In this document: positions 57,324 to 64,000 of the stretch, in pieces
Numbering within the stretch: the first letter of the stretch is position 1
Layout of the letters: each line of letters starts with the position of its first letter
Assembly (NCBI GenBank): GCA_003265435.1
Contig: NOXC01000004.1
Coordinates: 124,001-188,000, forward strand
Length of the DNA stretch: 64,000 bases
From: Cellvibrionaceae bacterium AOL6
GTDB lineage: Bacteria; Pseudomonadota; Gammaproteobacteria; Pseudomonadales; Cellvibrionaceae
Reading direction: 5' to 3'
Translations under genes and position numbers: made by a program
Notes under the pieces: generated by a model
Told to the model about the DNA's origin: nothing
The model's database searches: none
The model's input: the letters and a program-made list of their open reading frames with translations, nothing else

Positions 57324-59261
57324 TTACTCTGATGGCGCGTCGCTGTCGGCGCGCCCTCTTTCGGCAATCGCCTGTTCCAGCAACGCCTCAACGGCGCTGA
57401 GATCAATACTACCCAGATCCTCACCGCCACGTTTTCGTACGGAAACGGTACCCGATTCGACCTCTTTATCCCCTACTACCAGCAGGAATGGGACCTTCTG
57501 TAAGGTGTGCTCGCGGATTTTAAAGCCGATCTTCTCATTTCTCAAGTCGGAAACCACCCGAAAGCCCTGTTTTTGCAACCTTTTTTCGGTTTTTTCAACA
57601 TAATCGCGCTGTGCATCCGTAATATTGAGCAACACGGCCTGTGTCGGCGCCAACCAGGCTGGGAAGGCCCCTTCGTAGTGTTCGATCAAAATACCGATGA
57701 AGCGTTCGAAGGAACCGAGTATCGCGCGATGCAGCATCACCGGGGTTTTGCGCGAGCCGTCTTCCGCCACATATTGCGCGCCGAGACGCTCTGGCATGGA
57801 GAAATCGACCTGAACGGTACCGCATTGCCATACCCGACCGAGGCAATCGCGCAGGGAGAATTCGATTTTAGGACCGTAGAATGCCCCCTCGCCCGGCAAC
57901 TCCAGCCAATCCAGACCTTTCGCATTCAGCGCATCGGCCAGCGCCTTTTCAGACTTATCCCAGACTTCATCGGAACCCACGCGTTGTTCGGGGCGCGTGC
58001 TCAGGCGCACCAATACGTCGGTGAAGCCGAAATCACGATAGACCTCGTACAGAAGATCGGTGAATTGTGATACCTCTTCCTGAATAGCGGACTCTTCACA
58101 GAAGATATGCGCATCATCCTGCACGAAACCGCGTACACGCATCAGGCCCTGCAGGGTGCCCGACGCTTCATTGCGGTGACACGAGCCAAACTCTGCCAGG
58201 CGCAGAGGCAGATCACGGTAGCTCTTTAAGCCCTGATTGAAGACTTGCACGTGACAGGGGCAGTTCATCGGCTTCACGGCGTAGTCGCGCGCTTCGCTCT
58301 CTACGGTGAACATGCCCTCGCGGAACTTGTCCCAGTGCCCCGAGCGCTCCCACAGGCTGCGATCAACGATCTGCGGGGTTTTGATTTCCTGATAGCCATT
58401 CACGCGCAGCACATCGCGCATGTACGACTCGATCGCAGTGTAGATGGACCAACCCGCTGGATGCCAGAACACCATGCCGGGCGCTTCTTCCTGGATGTGG
58501 AAGAGATCGAGCTTCTTGCCTATCTTGCGGTGATCCCGCTTGGCCGCTTCTTCGAGAAATTTCAGGTGCTGCTTGAGCTGCTTCTTATCAGCCCATGCGG
58601 TTCCATAAATGCGTTGCAGCATCTTGTTGTCAGAGTCACCACGCCAGTAAGCGCCCGAAACACGCAGCAGTTTGAAATACTGGCAGAAGCGCATATTGGG
58701 CACATGGGGCCCACGGCACATGTCGATGTACTCTTCATGATGATAAAGCCCGGGACTGTCCGTGCGCGGAATATCGCGCTCCAAAATCTCAAGTTTGTAG
58801 GGCTCGCCGCGTCCTGTGAACACCTCGACCGCTTCCTGCCAGGTGACCTTCTTTTTGACCACATCGTACTGGGTTTTGGCGAGTTCCAGCATGCGGGTCT
58901 CGAGTGCCGCGACATCTTCGTCCGTCAGCATGTGCTCGAGCTCGATGTCGTAATAAAAGCCGTTCTCAATGGTAGGACCGATGGCCATCTTCGCTTCGGG
59001 CCACATTTGCTTCAGCGCGTGCCCCAACAAATGGGCACAGGAGTGGCGAATGATTTCGAGGCCATCTTCATCTTTTGGGGTGAAGATCGTCAGTTCGGCG
59101 TCATCCTCGATCTTGTCGTGCGCGTCCACGCGCACACCGTTGACGCGACCGCCCAGCGTAGACTTAGCCAAACCGGGGCCAATGTCTGCGGCGACCTCAT
59201 AAACAGAAACAGGATGATCAAATTGGCGTTGTGAGCCATCGGGAAGGGTAATGACAGGCAT
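57324..59261 (-). CDS. thrS: Threonyl-tRNA synthetase
   Basis: A class II synthetase of 645 residues. TGS domain (1-62), editing domain with [10 protein letters not shown] (HxxxH), class II core with zinc ligands in [10 protein letters not shown] and motifs [15 protein letters not shown] and [15 protein letters not shown], and an anticodon-binding domain. The frame is open to 59450, but the family starts at MPVITLPDG and TAGGAAAG precedes that ATG. It is the first gene of the minus-strand translation block. Confidence 0.98.
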   Translation of the reverse strand: MPVITLPDGSQRQFDHPVSVYEVAADIGPGLAKSTLGGRVNGVRVDAHDKIEDDAELTIFTPKDEDGLEIIRHSCAHLLGHALKQMWPEAKMAIGPTIENGFYYDIELEHMLTDEDVAALETRMLELAKTQYDVVKKKVTWQEAVEVFTGRGEPYKLEILERDIPRTDSPGLYHHEEYIDMCRGPHVPNMRFCQYFKLLRVSGAYWRGDSDNKMLQRIYGTAWADKKQLKQHLKFLEEAAKRDHRKIGKKLDLFHIQEEAPGMVFWHPAGWSIYTAIESYMRDVLRVNGYQEIKTPQIVDRSLWERSGHWDKFREGMFTVESEARDYAVKPMNCPCHVQVFNQGLKSYRDLPLRLAEFGSCHRNEASGTLQGLMRVRGFVQDDAHIFCEESAIQEEVSQFTDLLYEVYRDFGFTDVLVRLSTRPEQRVGSDEVWDKSEKALADALNAKGLDWLELPGEGAFYGPKIEFSLRDCLGRVWQCGTVQVDFSMPERLGAQYVAEDGSRKTPVMLHRAILGSFERFIGILIEHYEGAFPAWLAPTQAVLLNITDAQRDYVEKTEKRLQKQGFRVVSDLRNEKIGFKIREHTLQKVPFLLVVGDKEVESGTVSVRKRGGEDLGSIDLSAVEALLEQAIAERGRADSDAPSE

Positions 59262-59573
59262 GGTCTTTCCTATATTCCAGTGGTGACCCCTACGAAAGGC
59301 CACATGAGCGACCGCCCCACAAGGTGGAGCAAATGAAGCCCGCGAGTATACCGTGTGAATCGACAATGTCGAATCGGACTTGGCCGTCGGGCGCCCTGTC
59401 GTCAAAAGCATGAGACAGGCGTCATCGTCTTGCCATTGACTGACGGCCAAATGCCCTTATGATGCTTGGCTTTCATCACCAAATCCGTCAACAGGCCAAG
59501 CAGAACGCAGGCCTCAGGCTCTAACGCCGCAGAACGGACACCTTATCTAGTCAGTACGGGAATATAAAAACCA
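59262..59573. other. 312-bp divergent region between thrS and the SLBB gene
   Basis: Holds the promoters of both genes. No gene could be supported. On the plus side there is a short AT-rich stretch just before the GTG. ThrRS in E. coli represses its own mRNA through a tRNA-like leader; such a structure was not demonstrated here. Confidence 0.5.
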
Positions 59574-62072
59574 GTGAAGCTTCATCCGGGAACGATCAGC
59601 GCCTTCATTTTCTCTTTATTGCTCTGTTTCAGCGCAGTCGCGTCGGCACAGTCTTCATTCAACCCCAGCCCAGAACAGATTGAGCAGTTTAAGCGCATGT
59701 CTTCCTCCCAGCAGGAAGCGGTCGCCCGTGCTATGGGCGTGGATATTGGCCAGATTCGTGCGGCCGTCGATGCCGCTCAACAGTCGAGCGGCGCCAGCCT
59801 GCCTCAAGAAGCCGTAAGCGGCCCTCGTTCTGCGACCCCTGCACCGACGACACAGTCACTCGATGAAAATGGTATGCCGTTGACGGACATATCTCTTGAT
59901 GAGGGGAAGGATGCTAAAGAAGAGACATCCGAGCTCAAGCGCTTTGGCTATGACCTATTCCGTTTCGGTGCGGATTCTTTTACTCCGGCCTCGGACATTC
60001 CGATTCCCGCAGACTATGTGCTCGGTCCTGGCGACACGTTGGTCATCCAGCTTTACGGTAAAGAAAGCGAAACCCACACATTGACAATTAATAGGGACGG
60101 TACCGTACAGTTCCCCGATATTGGTCCTGTTACCCTCGCCGGGCTGCGCTTCCAAGCCGTCGTCGACAAGATTGAAGAAGTGGTGAGCGAGCAGATGATC
60201 GGTATTCGCAGCTCAGTGACCATGGGCCAGCTGCGCACCATCCGCGTGTTTGTTCTCGGTGAAGTCAACGTACCGGGCAGTTATGTCGTCGGCTCACTGT
60301 CGACCATGACCAATGCCATTTTTGCCAGTGGCGGCATTTCAGAAATCGGCTCGTTGCGAAACATTCAATTGAAACGCAACGGCGAAACCATCACCACACT
60401 CGACCTGTATGACCTTCTCTTGCGGGGCGACACCCGACACGATGTGCGACTGTTGCCAGGTGATGTGATTTTCATCCCCCCCGTCGGTCGCACCGCAGCC
60501 GCCAGCGGCGCCGTTAAACGTCCTGCAATCTACGAGCTACGCGATGAGCGCAATGCTGCCGAGCTACTGAAACTGGCCGGCGGATTGAAAGCGACTGCCT
60601 ATCTGCCCGCATCGAAAATCGAGCGTATCTCAGCCACAGGCGAACGCACCCTCGTCGACATCAGCCTCGAAGGCAACAATGCGGCACAAGTGGTACTGCG
60701 TGATGCGGACATCTTGCATGTGGGCGATACGCTCGAAAGCATCACAGACACTATTAGCGTCACCGGTCATGTGAAACGCGAAGATACGCATCCCTGGCGC
60801 GCAGGTTTGCGCTTTACGGACATTATTCCCACGGCTGACGCCTTGCTGAGCCTGCCTGACCTGGATCTCGCACTGATTGTTCGAGAAGTCCCGAACAGTC
60901 GTGAAATCGATGTCATTTCCTTCTCACCGCTCGCCGCTTTCGCGGGCCCCGGCACCGCTACGGACCCCCTGCTTCAGCCTCGTGATGAGTTGATGCTGTT
61001 CGGGTATGAAGAAGACCGAACGCTTTTAGTGTTGCCACTCGTTGAGCGTTTGCGGCTGCAGGCAGACTACGATCAACACCAGCAGATCGTTCGAGTCGAT
61101 GGCAGCGTACGCTTCCCCGGGGAATACCCGCTCGCACAAAGTATGAGCGCGAAAGACTTGGTTCTACTGGCTGGCGGCTTTACGGAAAGCGCACTGGGCC
61201 GCGATGCAGAGATCACCCGCTACGATGTGAATGCACAGCGAGAGCGTGTGGTTCTGCACATTAAGGTGGATCTCGCCTCCGAAGACCCGGTACTGCAGGA
61301 AGGCGACTCCTTGCGAGTGCAACAGATTCCACTCTGGAAAGAGAAGGAAACTGTGGTATTGGAGGGTGAATTCCTCCACCCTGGCACCTATGCCATCCTG
61401 CCTGGAGAGACATTGATCGATGTTATTCAGCGCGCTGGCGGACTGACGGCCCAAGCCTATCCGCTGGGCGCCATCTTTACGCGGCAGGAGCTACGCGAAG
61501 CGGAAGCCCGCGCCCTGCTCGACCTCAAAGAGGAAGTACAAGCGGACATCGCCGCGAGTCGCCTTGAAGCGTCGGACACGCGTCAGGACGTCGATGAAGA
61601 ACAGGCCCAAATGATTCTCGAAAGTATCGAGTCCACCGAGGCCCTGGGGCGCATGGTAATCGACCTACCCGGCATTATCGCTAAGCCCGGAGATCTCGAT
61701 TTCGAGCTGGTGGACGGCGACAAAATTACCATCCCACGCTACAAGCCCTCTGTTACGGTGGTGGGCGAGGTGCAGTACCCTACTTCGCACTTTTTTGACG
61801 GCGGCTTGAGCGTGGACGACTACCTCCGTCGCTCCGGTGGCCTGAAGCGCAATGCCGATAAAAAACGCATCTACGTGGTGAAAGCCAACGGCAGTGTGAT
61901 TCAGCCGAAAGGCAACGGTTGGTTTGGTGGCCGCAATGACAAGCTCAGCCCGGGCGACACCATTGTGGTGCCACTCGACACCAAACGCGTCGACAAACTG
62001 ACCCTCTGGGCCAGCGTGACACGCATCATGTACGAAGCCGCATTGGGCGTAGCCGCACTGCGCTCACTCTAG
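59574..62072 (+). CDS. SLBB-domain polysaccharide export protein
   Basis: An 832-residue exported protein of the Wza-like outer-membrane polysaccharide export family. The signal peptide (AFIFSLLLCFSAVASA) has no Cys after it, so it is not an evident lipoprotein. The Poly_export motif begins near 140 (YVLGPGDTLVIQLYGKESET), and several SLBB repeats follow (VNVPGSYVVGSL, VRFPGEYPLAQSM, EFLHPGTYAILPG and VQYPTSHFFDGG). No chain-length regulator or polymerisation gene is nearby; tRNA genes follow. The start is a GTG with a weak ribosome binding site. Confidence 0.92.
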   Translation: MKLHPGTISAFIFSLLLCFSAVASAQSSFNPSPEQIEQFKRMSSSQQEAVARAMGVDIGQIRAAVDAAQQSSGASLPQEAVSGPRSATPAPTTQSLDENGMPLTDISLDEGKDAKEETSELKRFGYDLFRFGADSFTPASDIPIPADYVLGPGDTLVIQLYGKESETHTLTINRDGTVQFPDIGPVTLAGLRFQAVVDKIEEVVSEQMIGIRSSVTMGQLRTIRVFVLGEVNVPGSYVVGSLSTMTNAIFASGGISEIGSLRNIQLKRNGETITTLDLYDLLLRGDTRHDVRLLPGDVIFIPPVGRTAAASGAVKRPAIYELRDERNAAELLKLAGGLKATAYLPASKIERISATGERTLVDISLEGNNAAQVVLRDADILHVGDTLESITDTISVTGHVKREDTHPWRAGLRFTDIIPTADALLSLPDLDLALIVREVPNSREIDVISFSPLAAFAGPGTATDPLLQPRDELMLFGYEEDRTLLVLPLVERLRLQADYDQHQQIVRVDGSVRFPGEYPLAQSMSAKDLVLLAGGFTESALGRDAEITRYDVNAQRERVVLHIKVDLASEDPVLQEGDSLRVQQIPLWKEKETVVLEGEFLHPGTYAILPGETLIDVIQRAGGLTAQAYPLGAIFTRQELREAEARALLDLKEEVQADIAASRLEASDTRQDVDEEQAQMILESIESTEALGRMVIDLPGIIAKPGDLDFELVDGDKITIPRYKPSVTVVGEVQYPTSHFFDGGLSVDDYLRRSGGLKRNADKKRIYVVKANGSVIQPKGNGWFGGRNDKLSPGDTIVVPLDTKRVDKLTLWASVTRIMYEAALGVAALRSL

Positions 62073-62083
62073 GAAATTTTCTG

Positions 62084-62112
62084 TTGCACATGCGAGAGAG
62101 CGTGTTTACAAT
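62084..62112 (+). promoter_or_regulatory. Sigma-70 promoter of tRNA-Val
   Basis: TTGCAC at 62084-62089, 17-bp spacer, TACAAT at 62107-62112, 28 bp before the tRNA. Confidence 0.75.
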
Positions 62113-62140
62113 ACGCGCCCTCTCGCACAGAGAGCTTGAT

Positions 62141-62217
62141 AGGACCGTAGCTCAGTTGGTTAGAGCACCACCTTGACATGGTGGGGGTCAGCGGTTCGAG
62201 TCCGCTCGGTCCTACCA
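62141..62217 (+). tRNA. tRNA-Val (GAC)
   Basis: 77 nt, acceptor AGGACCG / CGGTCCT, anticodon loop TTGACAT giving GAC, T-arm GGTTCGAGTCC, CCA encoded. Confidence 0.97.
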
Positions 62218-62256
62218 ATAACTCAGAACGTTTTTAGTTTAAAAACAATGAGTTAT
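62218..62256 (+). other. Two-part hairpin after tRNA-Val
   Basis: ATAACTCA pairs with TGAGTTAT and, inside, GTTTTT with AAAAAC. It is AT-rich and begins directly after the CCA. It may serve in 3' processing or weak termination. Confidence 0.5.
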
Positions 62257-62271
62257 TTGCGACTTCTAGTG

Positions 62272-62300
62272 TTGACATGCTGTAACCGCAACATTAAGAT
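62272..62300 (+). promoter_or_regulatory. Sigma-70 promoter of tRNA-Asn
   Basis: Consensus TTGACA at 62272-62277, 17-bp spacer, TAAGAT at 62295-62300, 30 bp before the tRNA. Confidence 0.8.
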
Positions 62301-62330
62301 ACGCGCACTTTTGGGATACGTCCCGACTAC

Positions 62331-62406
62331 TCCGCCTTAGCTCAGTTGGTAGAGCAAATGACTGTTAATCATTGGGTCGCTGGTTCGAGCCCAGCAGGCG
62401 GAGCCA
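62331..62406 (+). tRNA. tRNA-Asn (GTT)
   Basis: 76 nt, acceptor TCCGCCT / AGGCGGA, anticodon loop CTGTTAA giving GTT, discriminator G, CCA encoded. Its 3' part from the T-arm on is repeated 124 bp downstream. Confidence 0.97.
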
Positions 62407-62448
62407 AATTGAAAAACCGTTGTCGCAAGACAGCGGTTTTTTTTCGCC
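62383..62448 (+). repeat. Direct repeat copy 1: 3' part of tRNA-Asn plus terminator
   Basis: 66 bp from the T-arm of tRNA-Asn (GTTCGAGCCCAGC) through the CCA and the terminator hairpin to CGCC. Identical to the copy at 62507-62573 except for T8 against T9. Confidence 0.95.
62412..62444 (+). terminator. Terminator of tRNA-Asn
   Basis: AAAACCGTTGTC / GACAGCGGTTTT with a GCAA tetraloop and T8. Confidence 0.92.
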
Positions 62449-62484
62449 CAATGATTGGTGCTAGTCGCACCCGCCAATCATTGG
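62448..62484. repeat. Inverted repeat between the tRNA-Asn tail copies
   Basis: CCAATGATTGG at 62448-62458 and CCAATCATTGG at 62474-62484 are perfect 11-bp arms. The right arm contains AATCATTGG, which also occurs in the anticodon arm of tRNA-Asn. A second hairpin, GGCGCCTTCA / TGAAGCCGCC with one mismatch, follows at 62483-62504. Confidence 0.85.
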
Positions 62485-62506
62485 CGCCTTCAACTGAAGC
62501 CGCCTA

Positions 62507-62573
62507 GTTCGAGCCCAGCAGGCGGAGCCAAATTGAAAAACCGTTGTCGCAAGACAGCGGTTTTTTTTTCGCC
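62507..62573 (+). repeat. Direct repeat copy 2: duplicated tRNA-Asn 3' end and terminator
   Basis: Repeats T-arm, acceptor 3' strand, CCA and terminator (T9) of tRNA-Asn without the 5' half, so it is not a tRNA gene. This is the kind of sequence left as the far attachment site of an element integrated at a tRNA 3' end, or by an unequal duplication. The terminator part is 62536-62569. Confidence 0.92.
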
Positions 62574-62582
62574 TCTTTAAAA

Positions 62583-62622
62583 TGGGGTCAGATCACATTT
62601 TAATAAATCTGTTCTGACCCCA
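62583..62622. repeat. TGGGGTCAGA palindrome (REP-like)
   Basis: TGGGGTCAGA at 62583-62592 and TCTGACCCCA at 62613-62622 enclose a 20-nt AT-rich loop. From memory, similar GGGGTCAGA palindromes are scattered in many proteobacterial genomes, often near Y1/REP-associated transposase genes. Only one copy is in this window, directly beside the methyltransferase stop. It may also end that gene's transcript. Confidence 0.75.
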
Positions 62623-62624
62623 AT

Positions 62625-63323
62625 TTAGGCTTTATATGCGTACCAAGCGCTTATTAGCGCCGCTTGATAGAACAAGATTGGTTCGTGAAACCCGCCCGCG
62701 GCGATGATCGACTCCACTTCGGGTGCAGGCAATATTGCGACATCCGTCTTCCATGCGGCCTTGGCACGTAGCAATGCGGCTTCAGGTACCTCGGCTGCAG
62801 AAAGCATGTTCATCCAGACCTGAGTAAGCGAATCAAATTTTGGATCGGCTGTATCTGCAGACAGGTCGGCACTGACTAAGACGCCGGCTTCGAGTAAATT
62901 ACAGGCGATGGCTTGAAAAAATGCAGAGCGCTCTTCTTTATTGAGCAAAAATTGCGACACCATGAAACACGTCGCGGCGTGGTGTTGATGGCCACTATTG
63001 CTCAATGAATCCAGAAAACCTAGATGAAACGTGCATCGAGAAAAATAGCCTTCTTTTTCTGATTTCTCTCGACAAATTTGCATCATCCCCGGTGAAGGTT
63101 CGACCACAGTGAATCGCCATTCCGGGTAACACTTAGCAAAGTAACTCAGCTCATCACCCGTGCCTGCGCCAACACAGAGTACGCGAGCATCTCTCGGCAG
63201 GTTCGAAAAAACGGACTCCGCCAAAAAGTACAGTGCCTGCCGAATCCATTGTGTTTTTTCGTTGCGCTTGTCGTAGTCAAGTGCCTGCTGATCGAATATC
63301 TCTTTAATTCTCTGTTGCCGCAT
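62625..63323 (-). CDS. Class I SAM-dependent methyltransferase
   Basis: A 232-residue methyltransferase. Motif I is VLCVGAGTGDELSYFAK near residue 55, followed by the acidic loop VVEPSPGMMQICREK and a motif IV-like region (HHAATCFMVSQFLLNK). The substrate is unknown. The start MRQQRIKEIFDQQA has GGAAGGAG nine bases before it; an open frame continues to 63449 without family likeness. It follows the thioredoxin-reductase-like gene by 28 bp, so they form an operon. By eye the region is more AT-rich than the rest of the window. Confidence 0.85.
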   Translation of the reverse strand: MRQQRIKEIFDQQALDYDKRNEKTQWIRQALYFLAESVFSNLPRDARVLCVGAGTGDELSYFAKCYPEWRFTVVEPSPGMMQICREKSEKEGYFSRCTFHLGFLDSLSNSGHQHHAATCFMVSQFLLNKEERSAFFQAIACNLLEAGVLVSADLSADTADPKFDSLTQVWMNMLSAAEVPEAALLRAKAAWKTDVAILPAPEVESIIAAGGFHEPILFYQAALISAWYAYKA

Positions 63324-63351
63324 TACTATTTGCTCCTTCCTAACTACAACC

Positions 63352-64000
63352 CTAGTCCTCGAATACGAGCGATCGGTGAGCAGCAATTCCCGCCATGGTT
63401 CCCGAGGCCATTGCAAACGTGCCATTTTGCATGGGATTGGACAGGTCACCCGCTACAAATACGCCCTTTTTTGAGCTCTCTTTTAACTCATTCACTTTAA
63501 CGATTCGCCCAAAAGGCGAGTCAACCATCTCCAGCTCGAAACTTTTGAGAAAGCCTAGATTGGCCGATACATGAGGCGTTATATACAAACCGTCTATTCT
63601 CACTGTGCGCCCATCTTCAAGTTCAACGGAGCTCAGGCCTTCTCCATCACCATTAACTTGAACCACTGACGATACCTCTATCGACACACCCCGCGACGTT
63701 AGACACTCCTGTATTTCCTGATCCGGCACAAATTGCCCTTGCGTGAAAAGTGTCGTCGCCCCCCAATCCGGCAGCAGTGCGGCTTGATGAAAGGACATTT
63801 CACTACTTGCCAGTACACCGAGCTCACGGCCTCTCAATTCATACCCATGACAATACGGGCAATGCAGAACGCTCTTTCCCCAGTGCGGCTCTAAGCCTGG
63901 AATATTCGGTAAAATATCGGTAATTCCCGCAGCGATAATCAGACGTTTAGACGCGAACGTTTTACGCGCTTCAGTGGCTACATTGAACGCCCCCGCGACC
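63352..64000 (-). CDS. Thioredoxin-reductase-like FAD oxidoreductase (3' part)
   Basis: The C-terminal about 215 residues of a TrxB-like NAD(P)/FAD oxidoreductase; the 5' end is outside the window. The redox pair is in HCPYCHGYELRG, preceded by ILPNIPGLEPHW. The C-terminal FAD motif is GVFVAGDLSNPMQNGTFAMASG. It differs from true TrxB, which has CATCDG, and matches a group often encoded beside a methyltransferase. The function is unknown. Confidence 0.88.
   Translation of the reverse strand, partial: VAGAFNVATEARKTFASKRLIIAAGITDILPNIPGLEPHWGKSVLHCPYCHGYELRGRELGVLASSEMSFHQAALLPDWGATTLFTQGQFVPDQEIQECLTSRGVSIEVSSVVQVNGDGEGLSSVELEDGRTVRIDGLYITPHVSANLGFLKSFELEMVDSPFGRIVKVNELKESSKKGVFVAGDLSNPMQNGTFAMASGTMAGIAAHRSLVFED

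Noticed and set aside
58245-59234. 329-codon open frame on the plus strand
   Set aside because: Antisense to thrS, whose conserved motifs cover the whole stretch.
62507-62530. A second tRNA-Asn gene
   Set aside because: Only the 3' part is present; no D-arm or acceptor 5' strand precedes it.

Overview
The window is a chromosomal segment of a Gammaproteobacterium. The gene content and order point to a Pseudomonas-like or marine Cellvibrio-like lineage: infC-rpmI-rplT-pheS-pheT-ihfA-merR-tRNA-Pro, topA next to a DUF6586 gene, usp-uup-slt, a FabY-type ketoacyl synthase, and the giant NAD-glutamate dehydrogenase. The genus cannot be fixed from the sequence alone. Coding density is very high, many genes overlap by 1-20 bp, and no complete insertion sequence, prophage or CRISPR array was found.

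Layout. (1) 1-11 kb: the 5' part of fadB, a FabY-type ketoacyl synthase coupled to an XRE-cupin regulator, a divergent GlxA-type AraC regulator, a hibernation-factor homologue, a small diguanylate cyclase, and a uvrB/rlmKL pair. (2) 11-18 kb: rmf, pyrD, DUF2835 and gdhB. As given, gdhB is broken by two single-base homopolymer differences. (3) 18-25 kb: a translationally coupled MoxR-DUF58-DUF4381-BatA-BatB/TPR-BatD operon. (4) 25-38 kb: two unknown envelope proteins, the topA neighbourhood, usp, uup, slt, a glutaredoxin-like protein and an FHA protein. (5) 38.8-46.3 kb: a PP2C phosphatase followed by a tight cluster for lipid-linked sugar transfer to the envelope: an LPG-synthase-type membrane protein, a GtrB-like GT2, an ArnT-like GT-C, a PAP2/GT-C fusion and a second PAP2 enzyme, then a DUF481 protein. 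(6) 47-51.5 kb: a divergent lytic-transglycosylase-like protein, an unknown membrane protein, a Tat-exported PhoX-like protein and an orphan GAF histidine kinase with an atypical ATPase domain. (7) 51.5-59.3 kb: tRNA-Pro and the minus-strand translation block up to thrS, including infC with an AUU start codon. (8) 59.5-64 kb: a stand-alone SLBB polysaccharide export protein, tRNA-Val, tRNA-Asn, a duplicated tRNA-Asn tail with several hairpins, and a methyltransferase/thioredoxin-reductase-like pair running off the window.

The points most worth a second look are the duplicated tRNA-Asn 3' end at 62383-62573 (an integration-scar-like structure), the gdhB double frameshift (one break sits exactly on an in-frame A AAA AAC heptamer), the PAP2/GT-C fusion cluster, and the shortened ATP-binding domain of the orphan kinase. 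I saw no clear wholly new defence or mobile system. All family assignments were made by reading motifs, without database searches.
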